From Lithobates sylvaticus (lineage: Eukaryota; Chordata; Amphibia; Anura; Ranidae), in assembly GCA_028564925.1 (NCBI GenBank), contig CM053030.1:373080945-373144944 (forward strand): a stretch of 64,000 nt of DNA, written 5' to 3'. The notes below the pieces were generated by a model. The model had not been told where the DNA came from, searched no databases, and saw nothing but the letters and a program-made list of their open reading frames with translations. Positions 34,319 to 45,200 of the stretch are shown one piece after another. The position numbers were made by a program, and so were the translations under genes. Numbering within the stretch: position 1 is the first letter of the stretch; every line of letters starts with the position of its first letter.

Positions 34319-35633
34319 GTGGTAGGAGGAGGAGGAGGAGGAGGAGGAGGAGAAGAAGGAAGACGAGGAGGAGGAGGAGGAGGAGAAGTTGGTGTCGGGC
34401 CTTCATGTGTCAGGCGGGTGGATTCTCGTAATTCACCCCTCAAACCCCCCCTAATTGCATCAGAAATGAGGCCCTCACACAGGTGCCGTTGGCCCCTCTC
34501 CATTTCCAGCAACCTGCTGGACAAGTAGCTGGCATAGGCCTCTTCTGGAAGGGGGGGTTTGTCGAGAATCGCACTCGCCTTCCGAATCAGTTGGAGTGAT
34601 TCCTCCTCAACAATGGTCATCCTCCTGGGCCTTCTTGGGGGTAAGGGCAGGGGTGGAGGTAGACTTCTTCTTAATCGGGTCTGGCTGTCACTCTGGCTCG
34701 TGCTGGGCCCAGCCACCTCCTGGCTCTCGCTGGTCATGTCCTCCTCCTCCATACCACTTGGCCCAGCATCATCCTGGGTCAGCTCATCCTGTGTGCAAAT
34801 AAAAACAAAAATCAAACACCTGTTTTGTGGTTTCTGGCCTCCTCAATCATCCAATTGTAAACTTAGGAACGAGCATCTAAATTTTCTAAAAGATCCAAAA
34901 GGCTATCATTTGGACCCCTGCATTTTCCAAGCAGATCACCAATGTTGTATAAGGCTTTTTTTGCCACTACTGGATGTATGTATACACTATATATGTATCG
35001 ATATGTTGCACCAACACTTTTTAGAAGTGTGCAGAATTTTTGGGAGCTTTTTTCACAATTCTGAGTTCAGGGTGTTAATTGGTTCACATTTTAACGTTTA
35101 CAGCATTAATATTCACACAATCACAATTTAGGCTACTAAATATATACCTGGCTCCAGCTGGGCGCATCAGCCTGCTCATAGGTGGAGGGGTCTTCTCCTT
35201 CCGTGGAAGCCTCAGCTGGGGTGGAGGGAAGAGTGGAGGGAAGAGTGGAGGGAAGGGTGGAGGGAAGAGTGGACAGTGATTGCCTGGGTTCCATCTGGTC
35301 ACCTATAAAAGTCAGTTGGTTGTAGTACCACAGCTTGGGTACATAAACATCCTCTGCTGCTGCTCCTGATCTGACTGATTCCTCAATCTTCTTGCGCTCC
35401 CGCTTGTACATGTGCCTTAAACTTGCAATTCTGGCTTCCACAAACTTGGTGTTTGCGTTGGGGACTTGAGTCTTCACAAAATCCACAAGTGGCCCCAGTG
35501 TTGCCTTCCGGACATCCCTATTGCCATATAAAGGGTTCTTGAGCTGCCACAGGTTGGTATTTTTTCTGTACAGGGCAATGAATTCGGACATGAACTGCTG
35601 GTCCTTGAATGGATTCAACTGGGGTGCTGACAT
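34240..35633 (-). CDS. MADF-domain accessory protein of the Harbinger element, two coding exons
   Basis: Exon A is 35633-35148, starting at ATG (MSAPQLNPFKDQQFM). It ends in a GTATAT donor at 35147, and exon B (34788-34240) follows a TTTGCACACAG acceptor. The junction is in phase and gives about 344 residues. Residues 10-115 form a MADF (SANT-like DNA-binding) domain: FIALYRKNTNLWQLKNPLY, LGPLVDFVKTQVPNANTKFV, IASLRHMYKRERKKIEE, DVYVPKLWYYNQLTFI. A TLPS repeat and an acidic linker follow. Exon B has SLQLIRKASAILDKPPLPEE and a short helical YASYLSSRLLEMERGQRHL segment, in the place of a BESS-like oligomerisation motif. The last ~27 basic residues are read from the antisense of the relic at 34001-34318. 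A 5' UTR intron (36305-35642, GTAAGT donor, CAG acceptor) is likely. Role by analogy: DNA binding or nuclear delivery of the transposase. Confidence 0.78.
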
Positions 35634-35732
35634 GTTTGTTTCTGTTTTGTTAGTAATGGCAATACAAAAGACCAAAAACACAAATGTTACTTAAAACGCA
35701 CAACCAGTTTTTCTTACCAAACATTACACAAC

Positions 35733-36232
35733 ACACCCACACACAGGCAGCAACACATCCACACAGGCAGCAACCCCTACACACAGGCAGCAACCCCTAC
35801 ACACAGGCAGCAACACATCCACACAGGCAGCAACCCCTACACACAGGCAGCAACCCTACACACAGGCAGCAACACATCCACACAGGCAGCAACCCCTACA
35901 CACATGAAGCAACCCCTACACACAGGCAGCAACACATCCACACAGGCAGCAACCCCTACACACAGGCAGCAACCCCTACACACAGGCAGCAACCCCTACA
36001 CACAGGCAGCAACCCCTACACACAGGCAGCAACCCCTACACACAGGCAGCAACACATCCACACAGGCAGCAACCCCTACACACAGGCAGCAACCCCTACA
36101 CACAGGCAGCAACCCCTACACACAGGCAGCAACCCTACACACAGGCAGCAACACATCCACACAGGCAGCAACCCCTACACACAGGCAGCAACCCCATACA
36201 CACAGGCAGCAACCCCTACACACAGGCAGCAA
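35733..36232. repeat. 20 bp minisatellite in MADF 5' UTR intron
   Basis: About 25 copies of CCCCTACACACAGGCAGCAA with variants CACATCCACACAGGCAGCAA and a 19 bp form. The variant unit recurs irregularly every 60-140 bp. The array lies within the predicted minus-strand intron 36305-35642. The plus-strand open frame through it is a repeat artefact. Confidence 0.95.
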
Positions 36233-36305
36233 CACACACATAACCTTAAAAAATGCAGGCCCAAAACCCAAAATAACACAGTAATGCATCCTAGAAAACA
36301 CTTAC

Positions 36306-36484
36306 CTTCGTACACAGCGCTCGCTACTTCCGTTCGGGAACACGTGGGGCCCTCAAACAGCCTTATATACACTGCGCACGCGTCGAAGTCCGCCTGCGTC
36401 CTCCGCGTCGCCCGCCCATGACGTTCCTCCTGACGAGTATTCCCCGCCCCGCTTCCCCTCGTTGCATTGTGGGTGAATAAATTC
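36306..36484. promoter_or_regulatory. Shared CpG-rich segment between divergent MADF and MYB genes
   Basis: About 180 bp of CpG-rich DNA unlike its surroundings, with CCCCGCCCC (GC-box-like), TGACGTTCC (CRE-like), CTTATATACA (TATA-like) and GCATTGTGGGT. The predicted MADF first exon reads left from here and the MYB start codon lies at its right edge, so it is probably a bidirectional promoter. This is inferred from layout. Confidence 0.6.
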
Positions 36485-38603
36485 ATGAATATGGCGGACA
36501 CATTCTCAGCCAGTAGCGCGGAGGAAAGCCAAGAAGCGAACACATCTGCATCCAGCAGCAGATATAAAGCCACCAATATGGCCTTTGAAGAGATGGTGGA
36601 GATGGTGGACATCCTCCAAAGGGAAGATTACGACGGGGAAAATGGCCCGTACCCTCGACCCAACTTGCGCAAGGACAAGATTCTCACTACAATCGTCAGC
36701 ACCCTGGAGCAGAAATTCGGCGTACGAAGGGGCAAGGATCAACTGCGCAAGCGATGGTCCGACATCAAATCCAGGGAGCACGATCAGTACAGGAGAATTC
36801 GAAAAGCCATCAAAAAAAGTAAGTCAAGCACGTGCGCTACTATGGTTATACTTGATATGTCTAATCTTGCGCAGATGTTATTACCATTCGTCTGTGAAAC
36901 TTGCGCAGATGTTATTACCATTCGTCCGTGAAACTTGCGCAGATGTTATTACCATTCGTACGTGAAACTTGCGCAGATGTTATTACCATTCGTACGTGAA
37001 ACTTGCGCAGATGTTATTACCATTCGTCCGTGAAACTTGCGCAGATGTTATTACCATTCGTACGTGAAACTTGCGCAGATGTTATTACCATTCGTCCGTG
37101 AAACTTGCGCAGATGTTATTACCATTCGTACGTGAAACTTGCGCAGATGTTATTACCATTCGTACGTGAAACTTGCGCAGATGTTATTACCATTCGTCCG
37201 TGAAACTTGCGCAGATGTTATTACCATTCGTACGTGAAACTTGCGCAGATGTTATTACCATTCGTACGTGAAACTTGCGCAGATGTTATTACCATTCGTC
37301 CGTGAAACTTGCGCAGATGTTATTACCATTCGTACGTGAAACTTGCGCAGATGTTATTACCATTCGTCCGTGAAACTTGCGCAGATGTTATTACCATTCG
37401 TACGTGAAACTTGCGCATATTTGATGAAAGTTCAGTTTGTCTTCATAACGTTTATTGAGTTTACCTGGCTTTGGGTTGTTGGAGTTGTAAGGTTGTTTAT
37501 TATTGTCACTATCTATACAATTACTGCTGTAGTAAGGGTTTTAGGGGTAACTTACACAGGGACTCCAGAGGCTGTTTTGGGGGGGGGGGGGATAAATATG
37601 TTAAGCAGGGTCTCATGCTCACAATTCCCAAAAAATGCTCATCATCTCCAAATACTGTAGGTGGTGACTTTTCAAAGAAGTACACTCACCTGTCCCTTGG
37701 ATGGTGCAGCTACAATCTCTGATCTTGCAATCATGAAATTAATGTTTGCGGCTTCACTTCCCGGGTCACTATTGGGCATGCGCCAGTTGCGCAATGCAAT
37801 AGGACTGGTCCGCGCGAGCTCGGGGACCCCTGTGTGCCCCAGCAGACAGCACGGTGGGACGGGATGTGGCGTATACTTCTGTGGGAGTCTAGGGCCGGAC
37901 GTGTGTGCAAATACCTGCCTTACACAGGTATCTGCAACCCCTCCCCCCTAAAAGGTTGAAAATAAGACACCACAGGGGTGCAGGGATCCAATGAGCGGAA
38001 GTTCAAATTTAGGGTTGAAGGGCGGTTTAAGTATTGGAGTTTCATTAGATAGACATTTCAATTCTGTCTTCAAGTAGGATCTTCTAACAAACTGCTAATA
38101 ATTGGACAAGACTTTTAAACAATGTTTACTAATCCTATTTTGGCACTCAAATATCAGTGTGATTAAAAGTGTACCTTTTTGTGTTCCATTACCATAGGGG
38201 GCAAAAGACTCAGACGTCAGTCCGAACCTACGAGGACCTCCCGGCCTCACCAGACTAATTGGGCAGTTAGCCCAAGCCCGCGCGTGGATGTGGCGGAACA
38301 GGTCGTTGAAGTGGATCAAATCTGCACCCCACCAAGTGAGTGTCTCAGAACACAGATTGAGCTAATTAATTAAGGTCTGCATGTTTTTGACACTTTTTTT
38401 CTTGTGTTTTATCTACCCAACTTTTAGGTGATGCTGATCTGTTTGTGGAAGGACAAGCTGCGGAGCCATTTTCCACAGACAGTGCCCACAGGCTTATTGG
38501 CCAGATCATGGCCTGGAATCTGCAGCTGGAAAATATGCAGAAGGAGATGGCCACCATGCAGCAGGGAATGAAGGACATGATTGATGTTTTGGGGAGAATC
38601 TAA
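36485..38603 (+). CDS. MYB/SANT-like DNA-binding accessory protein of Harbinger, three exons, open
   Basis: Exons 36485-36818, 38198-38335 and 38428-38603, all with GT-AG borders (GTAAGT/CATAG, GTGAGT/TTTTAG) and matching phases, give 215 residues ending at TAA 38601. An alternative start at 36491 has a better +4 G. Residues ~35-115 form a trihelix/MYB-like domain: FEEMVEMVDILQREDYDG, NLRKDKILTTIVSTLEQKF, GKDQLRKRWSDIKSREHDQY, then a basic RRIRKAIKKRGKRLRRQ. The C-terminal exon is a predicted helix or coiled coil (HRLIGQIMAWNLQLENMQKE, MATMQQGM). Harbinger elements typically encode such a protein, which escorts the transposase to the nucleus and to element ends. Intron 1 holds the 34 bp minisatellite. 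No break is visible. Confidence 0.88.
36866..37409. repeat. 34 bp minisatellite, 16 units, in MYB-gene intron 1
   Basis: Sixteen head-to-tail units beginning CTTGCGCAGATG and ending CGTnCGTGAAA, almost invariant except for one base. In order that base is T C A A C A C A A C A A C A C A. The A form makes the palindrome CGTACG. The array starts 47 bp after the exon 1 donor. Confidence 0.97.
37410..38197 (+). other. Remainder of MYB-gene intron 1
   Basis: Non-coding. It includes a G-run (37577-37590) and a GC-richer stretch at about 37750-37945. No separate gene is supported. Confidence 0.6.
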
Positions 38604-38905
38604 AGACCCCTTTTACATTTCTTAACATCAATCATGTCCTTCATTCCCCTTTTGATGCGCTGTTTTACAAATTTTAGAGGCCAAATTTTTAATATGCACA
38701 CGGTATGTCAACATGTGCTATGTGCCATCAGGGGATCTCAATGGACGCATTTGGTGTTTGCAACCCCTAATGCTAGTAGGTGAGAGGGAAGGGGTTTCAC
38801 ACACACAAAACACGTCCATTGATTCCCCATGATGGAACATAGCACATGTTGACATTACCCATTTTCCAGTTAAATTAGTGTGCATATTCTAAATTTGGCT
38901 TCTAC
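38566..38905. repeat. Hairpins between the convergent MYB and transposase genes
   Basis: GGAATGAAGGACATGATTGA at 38566 (end of the last MYB exon) is mirrored by CATCAATCATGTCCTTCATT at 38624. A longer pair follows: CAACATGTGCTATGTGCCAT near 38710, with the GGGGATCTCAATGGACG segment, is mirrored by CGTCCATTGATTCCCC and ATAGCACATGTTGACA near 38815-38860. The outer edge is TATGCACAC near 38693, mirrored by GTGTGCATA near 38880. Confidence 0.85.
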
Positions 38906-39039
38906 TGTTCATGGGTTACCTGTTGAACTTTGTAAGTTCTGGACTTTTACATTGTGTAAATAATTTCAAATGCTAAGCCTAAATTTTTTACCATTTTAAA
39001 ACATGTTTTTATGTTTGTTTTAAAAAATCAATCTCAAAA

Positions 39040-39117
39040 ATAAAAAAAATATGTTGTGAGAAAAACACCAAAAAAATGTAAAAAAGATAAAATAAAAAAA
39101 AAAAAAAAAAAAAAAAT

Positions 39118-39148
<31 letters not shown>

Positions 39149-39240
39149 TTAACCAAAAATACCAAAAAAACAAAAAAACAAAAAAAAGAAAAAACATAAA
39201 AAAGGTTTGGATGTGCACTAGAATAAAAAAAAAAATGTTT
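39040..39240. repeat. A-rich low-complexity block
   Basis: Long A-runs interrupted by a T8 run and ACCAAAAAATACC-like words. No gene. Confidence 0.9.
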
Positions 39241-39476
39241 GCACAAATTAAACAATGTGTGGCTTCTTCTTTTTAAATACTACCAGTTTGACAAAAACAT
39301 GTTGTGGTTCATTGACAAAGGGGCTTATTTACTAAACGCAAAACAAGTTTGCCACTATTAAGATGTGCACTAGGACAACATATAAAACAGGCCAAATTAA
39401 AAGCAAAACAATACGAAACTACCAATATTTCAAACATAAATAACTGTATTTATTCTTTGTAAATCAAAAAGATGGT

Positions 39477-41808
39477 TTAAGGGTCTGCTGCCATTTCAAT
39501 GGCCCCCCTACCATTAAAATACTGTAAATAAAGGTCCCGCACTTGCTGGGCTGATTGTGGTGCCGAACCAAGAGGGCGATTATCCAGCCCTGTCATGTTG
39601 CCTTCCACTCCGGCCTCAGGGCCAATTGGTAAGGAGTATGTTCCTGAATGTTTGCGTAAATAATTGTGCATGACACAGCATGCAAGAATAATAGTATTCA
39701 GTTTGTACTCTGCCAGATGTAGGGATGTAAGGAGCAATCTGAAACGGTTGGCCATAATACCAAAGGCATTTTCCACCACCCTTCTTGCTCTGGCCAACCG
39801 ATAATTAAAAATCCTCCTCTCAGGGGTGAGGGATCGTTGGGGAAATGGCCTCATCAGATGGTCACCCAGACCGAACGCCTCGTCGGCAATGAAGACGAAG
39901 GGGAGTCCCTCCACATTATCTTCATCTGGTGGCAGCTCCAGCCCACCAGTCTGGAGACGATGACCGAACTCCGTGTGGTTGAAGACTCCTCCGTCCGACA
40001 TCCGGCCGTTTTTTCCCCACATCCACATACAGAAAGTCATATTGTGCCGACACCACCGCCATCAACACGATACTATGGAACCCCTTATAATTCCAATAGT
40101 ATGACCCCGAATGGGGTGGGGGCACAATTCGCACATGTTTGCCGTCAATCGCCCCTCCGCAGTTGGGAAAGTCCCAACGGGCAGCAAACTGGGAAGCCAC
40201 AGTCTGCCATTCCTGTGGCGTGGAGGGACACTGTGAAGTCAAACAGAAAGATACAATTCAAATTAAAAACCAGGCAAAACACCAAACTAAATGCAACAAA
40301 TTAACAAACAATTTGGAAGAACATATGTATTTATTTTGTAAGTCCTTGAAATAAAGCCAAAAGATTAAGGATAAAAGGGACAAATCTCTGATTGATGACC
40401 CCTCTGATGGACCAGAGAAGATAATAATGGGGATGTGGGTGGGGAGTAAATAATTGTAAGGTCACACAATACACATGCAATTAATTAAAGGTGTGTGTGG
40501 GGGGTGGGGGGTTAATTACAAGCTGACCAAAACCACATGCAATTAATTAAAGGTGTGTGTGGGGGGTGGGGGGTTAATTACAAGCTGACCCAAACCACAT
40601 GCAATAAATTAAAGGTGTGTGTGGGGGGTGGGGGGTTAATTACAAGCTGACCAAAACCACATGCAATTAATTAAAGGTGTGTGTGGGGGGTGGGGGGTTA
40701 ATTACAAGCTGACCCAAACCACATGCAATTAATTAACGGGGTGTGGGGGGGGTGGGGGTTAATTACAAGCTGACCAAAACCACATGCAATTAATTATCAG
40801 GGGGTGTGGGGGGGGGGGGGGGTGGGTTAATTACAAGCTGACCAAAACCACATGCAATTAATTATCAGGGGGTGTGGGGGGGGTGGGTTAATTACAAGCT
40901 GACCAAAACCACATGCAATTAATTATCAGGGGGTGTGGGGGGGGTGGGTTAATTACAAGCTGACCAAAACCACATGCAATCAATTTAAAAATGAGGGTCA
41001 AGGGGGGTGAAAGGGGTGAAAGGGGGGGGGTGAGTAAAGCAGTACAATGGAGCTGGTAATATACATTTTTAAAAAAAGAAAGTGACTAGGCTAGGGGTGT
41101 TTAGGGGGCCAAGCTTCCATGCTGGGGAGGTTGGTGCAAGGAAATATGCATGTGACCCACTAAATAATACAATCTTAAAGCTATTTCGATAAGTCAACCA
41201 TAAAATACTAGACAAAAAACCAAAAAAATAAATAAAAAGGAATAGGGGACATTCATAGAATAGTCCTATCATGGAAATTAGCTAATGATGACATTGATGC
41301 ACTACATTAGCAAACATACAAGACATAGGTAATTTTAAAAGAGAAGACTTACCTTAATGTATTCCTCCTGCAGGACGTGGATAATGGCAGAACAGGTCTC
41401 TGGAATAATGAGCCCCAGAGCCTGGGGGGAGATGCCTGTCGTGAACTTGAGGTCCTGCAAGCTTCTCCCCGTCGCCAAGTAACGCAACGTGGCGACTAGC
41501 CTCTGCTCCGCACTGATGGCTTGCCGCATGCAGGTATTCTGCCTGGTAATATAAGGGGACAGCGAAGCCAACAGACGGTGAAAAATGGGGTCCGTCATCC
41601 GGAGATAATTCCTGAAATCATCAGGATTATTCTCACGGATCTCACGGAGCAAAGGCATATGCGAGAATTGGTCACGCTGGCGCAACCAATTCTTGGTCCA
41701 TGAACTCCTCCTCACCCTGTTCATGGACTGGGCTCGTGCCAAGGTGTTAACCGCAACACCGAGCCCCTGCACAGCACGAACTCGTTCCCGAGTACGTCCA
41801 CACTCCAT
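39477..41808 (-). CDS. Harbinger (HARBI1-like) DDE transposase, two exons, one frame slip
   Basis: Exon 1 is 41808-41353 (152 residues, [17 protein letters not shown]), ending in a GTAAGT donor. It carries the N-terminal region with a predicted helix-turn-helix ([37 protein letters not shown]). Exon 2 starts at 40230 after TTGACTTCACAG, in phase, and runs to a stop at 39477. The DDE_Tnp_4 core shows [11 protein letters not shown] (first D), FLYVDVG...GRMSDGG (second D region), FIADEAFGL (third D region) and [16 protein letters not shown] (conserved E). An A-run at about 40010-40015 is one base out of register between VDVGK and NGRMSDGG, so the frame is broken there, by mutation or sequencing error. 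The rest is open. The 62 bp array is in the intron. Confidence 0.9.
40470..40990. repeat. 62 bp minisatellite in the transposase intron
   Basis: Nine units carrying ACATGCAATTAATTA, a GTGTGTGGGGGG segment, TTAATTACAAGCTGACC and AAACC, at about 62 bp spacing. Early units have AAAGGTGTGTGT and late ones TCAGGGGGTGTG, so there are two subtypes in blocks. The plus strand is very G-rich. Confidence 0.95.
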
Positions 41809-42296
41809 GGCTTCAAAACGGTCGGCTGATCAAACAAACAACTTAACAGAACGCACTGAAGAACAGCAAGGCCTATGAAGAACGACCTGAAAAACAGGAA
41901 CGAGCGGACCAGAACGGCCTGAGAACAGGTAGGAACTGATCCACACGCACTGAAAGCCAGATACAAACCTCACAAGCACAAACTGAACGGCAGAAGCGAA
42001 CGAATTAAGCAGAAGTCTGAGAAGCGCGAATCGTCTCTAACCAAACGTCAACTAACACGCGATACACACGAGATCAGCTGACGGTGCCCAAAGGGTGTCG
42101 TTTGGGATCTCGAGCTTCCTTTTTCTAGTCCCGTCGTACGTGCTGTACGTCATCGCGTGAACCGCCGGACTTTTTGCGTGATCGTGTGTGGTCAAGTCCG
42201 TTCGCTTTTTAGTCCAGCGTACCTAGCGGGAAAGTCCAGCGGATTGTCCGCTGGACTTAGGTCCGCCGGGAAAAGTCCGTACGTGTGTACGAGGCA

Positions 42297-45200
42297 TGAC
42301 TGTATCTAATATATTATAATAAAAGAAGACACAACGTGGGAGGGGCTTTTGAGATTCTGTGCATGGAAAATAAAATGCTGTGCCAGATGAGGCTCTCAGA
42401 AGAATAACAGGATTTATTCAGGAATAGCACACAATGAGTGCATGAGACTTAGATACCACCTCCAAAGCTGCATACTAGTTATTGAATAATGCTTCCTGCT
42501 CCAATGTAAGTCACCTAGTGGTGACAATATGTGCATCTATAGTGTATCTATATTGCATTCCACTGCAGCAAGTGTGTGCCTTCTCCCTCAAAGGAGAGTT
42601 CTACTGTTCCTGGCCAGGAGGAGATATTGAACAGTGTACAATCTGCAATCAGACTGCAGGAAGTTAGCCGTGTGTATGTGTGCAGACCCATAAGGATTTA
42701 TTGAACACATTGCAACTTTGCTAGCCAACAACATTTATTTTATCATGGGATCAAGAATAGTGACTGCACTGTCTGATATACAGTTTAACATTAGTGCACA
42801 TGTTTAAGTTGTATAAAAAATACATTAAGGTAAACTTTATAATAATAAGTCAGAGTATGTACTCACACAGTATAGCTTATCTCTAGGGGTCTTCACCCCT
42901 TCACGGTTTACTTGAAATCTGTGCTAAGCTGAGAAATAACAATTTAAGTTCAACACAGACTGATACCTGGTACCTGCTTTTAAAGCCGAACTATAATGTA
43001 TCTGAGCACCACATATCAAAAATGTTATTTTTCGTGCCCCACGTTGGGCGTATGGCTTTGCAAAGTTTTTTTTATGAAACCAAAAATTTTTTTAATTCAT
43101 TTTTAACATTTAAAGCAAACACACCCATCCATCCATGCCTCCATGGTTTATTTTGCTGACACATCACTCTGCAAACACCCCCTAGCATTTCTGGCCATGG
43201 CCATCTTGTGTAAGGTTTCATTTAGCATTTATTTCCTGGAATCCATCTGCCCTTAGTTCAGGCATGCAGACAGGAGGGTGTGCTTAGCTGGAAAAGCCCC
43301 TCCTCCCCCCCTCCCCTCATGAAGACACCTGGGGTGTTTAACATAATTTGCCTAGGCATGGAAGCCATGAAGTAACTGAGGAAATGTAAAAAAAAACTAC
43401 GCTAGCAGCATAAGGATTACAAATAGTCAATGTTGATTGAAAGAGTGAAGCTCCACTTTAACAAGGACAATGAAAAGTTATTTGTAGTTGACCTCATGGA
43501 ACTTTTAGAGGTTGTACTTTTCATAAGTAAGATGCTGAAATGACACTCATGAAGGGTACTTCTGTTATGTCAGATGCTGAGTCAGTTATTTAAAAATCTG
43601 TGTGCTGCTCTCAGTCATTGCTTCTCATAAATCCCATATGACTTCACAGTTATTGCAGTAACAAGAAGCTTTATTATTTCAAAGTAAACTATATTGCTAA
43701 ACAAAATTTTTTTCCTGAAGAGGAAGTCTGGACACTACCCTGAGGAACAAGCACCAAATAAACACGCGCAAATAAAAAATCTGTTTGGCGGGGAACAGGC
43801 GGTGATTTAAGTGAAACATTCAAATTGAAGAATAAATAACATGCCTGGGGGATGCCTAACTCCTACAGGAATTAAAAAAAAAAAAAACGCCTGGAGTTTC
43901 TCCTAAAAATACACGCTAGACTTTTATCCTTGATCATCACGTCTCTGCATAGCTGGACACCCTGCTTGAAAATAGATTTACATTGTGGGATTTTTTTTCG
44001 GAATAAAGGTCTTGTCAAAAAGTGTCAGTTGGTTTATTTACTGTTTGTAATTTTTCTGGAAATTAGTAAAATAAGCCCTCCACCTATAGACCATCACTAA
44101 CACTGGGCTAGGGTTGTTAGAAATAGGCCCTTGTCCCTATGTTGAGGGCATCTAGCCTAGTATGGCTCAGAAGTGGGTGTGATGCCACGCTTATGCCCCC
44201 CCTCCCCACCACCTATCCTGGCCAGCCAAGCTGCAAGCTTGGATGAGGTTCTGGAATGAGTTTGGGGGGGGGGGGGGGGGGTTCTTGTTTTTTTGCTTGG
44301 GATTCTAACCTGAAAATCATACCAGACCCAAAGTAGTCTTAAACCTTGTATACCAGAATAATGCTTGGTTGCAGAAAGGTAAATGTAAAATTATGTGCAA
44401 TATTTCATATTTACCTGATTAAAAGAAAATAAATATGCTGAAAAAATGGGTTTTATACTTATAAACATAATACACAAAAAAATTGATAAAAAAAACTCTT
44501 TTCATTCCCAAGCAGCAAGTAATATGCAAGACTTCCCAGAGTACATCAGCTTAAAATTCTCCTCCCAAGCTCCCGAATCTGTGTTATAGTCTTCAATTCC
44601 TCTTACCCTAAATTCACCTGAAAGATGGGGTGATATACAATCCTATGTCCCCCTCCACTTCCTCCTGCACAGCTTCCCACCCCTGCCAGTTCCTGGCTGA
44701 GATGTTTCCAACATGTCATTCAATGCATTATTATTAATTATGGAGGGGGAGAGATAAGCAAACTTTAACTGAATTCCTAGACCCTCATGTATTACTAAAA
44801 ACATCACCTGATCAGCATAATATTACATAAAAAAGAATCACAAAATCAGCATGCCAGTTAGGTTAATCCAAATTTTATTAATAAGTATTTAAATTGAAAA
44901 TTCTAAGAAGATGCATGAAGTAGGGTAAGAATTGCCCCTACCAATCTATCTTTCACTCTGAAGCCTCCTAAAATAAAAGTATTCCCCTCCAAATAACCAG
45001 ACCCTCTGCAGAGCTGCATACATCCATCCACACATTTTTATTTACAGACGCACCAGAGTTAGCTCATCGCTTTGGGAAATATCCACAAGAAACATATACA
45101 TTTCCCATTCAAAGACAGAAAACAGTAAGCTCAGGATTTTTTTTTAAAGAACATCCAAAAAGTTAGCCTGCTTTGCCGGGAATAAAGATGCAATCAGCAC

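Larger units (their letters stand above)
32910..42296. mobile_element. PIF/Harbinger transposon carrying three genes
   Basis: A 9.39 kb element. The left end TGCCGCGTACACACG is mirrored by CGTGTGTACGAGGCA at the right, and both sides have further AAGTCCAGCGGATAATCC-like inner repeats. TGA flanks each end (32907-32909 and 42297-42299), a 3 bp target duplication as expected for Harbinger. Gene order: MADF protein (minus, 34240-35633), MYB/SANT-like protein (plus, 36485-38603), transposase (minus, 39477-41808). Inside the left arm are a complex microsatellite, a fragment of the 262 bp MITE and a decayed second MADF copy. The transposase has one frame slip; the two accessory genes look open. Confidence 0.9.

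Noticed and set aside
34319-34400. GGA trinucleotide repeat as an independent microsatellite
   Set aside because: It is the reverse of the proline run in the MADF last exon; it may expand but is part of that frame.
35684-36421. 245-codon plus-strand frame rich in HTGSNPYTQAATPTHRQQ
   Set aside because: It is a translation of the 20 bp minisatellite lying in the antisense intron.
36866-37409. CRISPR-like array of 34 bp repeats
   Set aside because: Units are head to tail with no spacers, the context is eukaryotic, and the array lies in a transposon intron.
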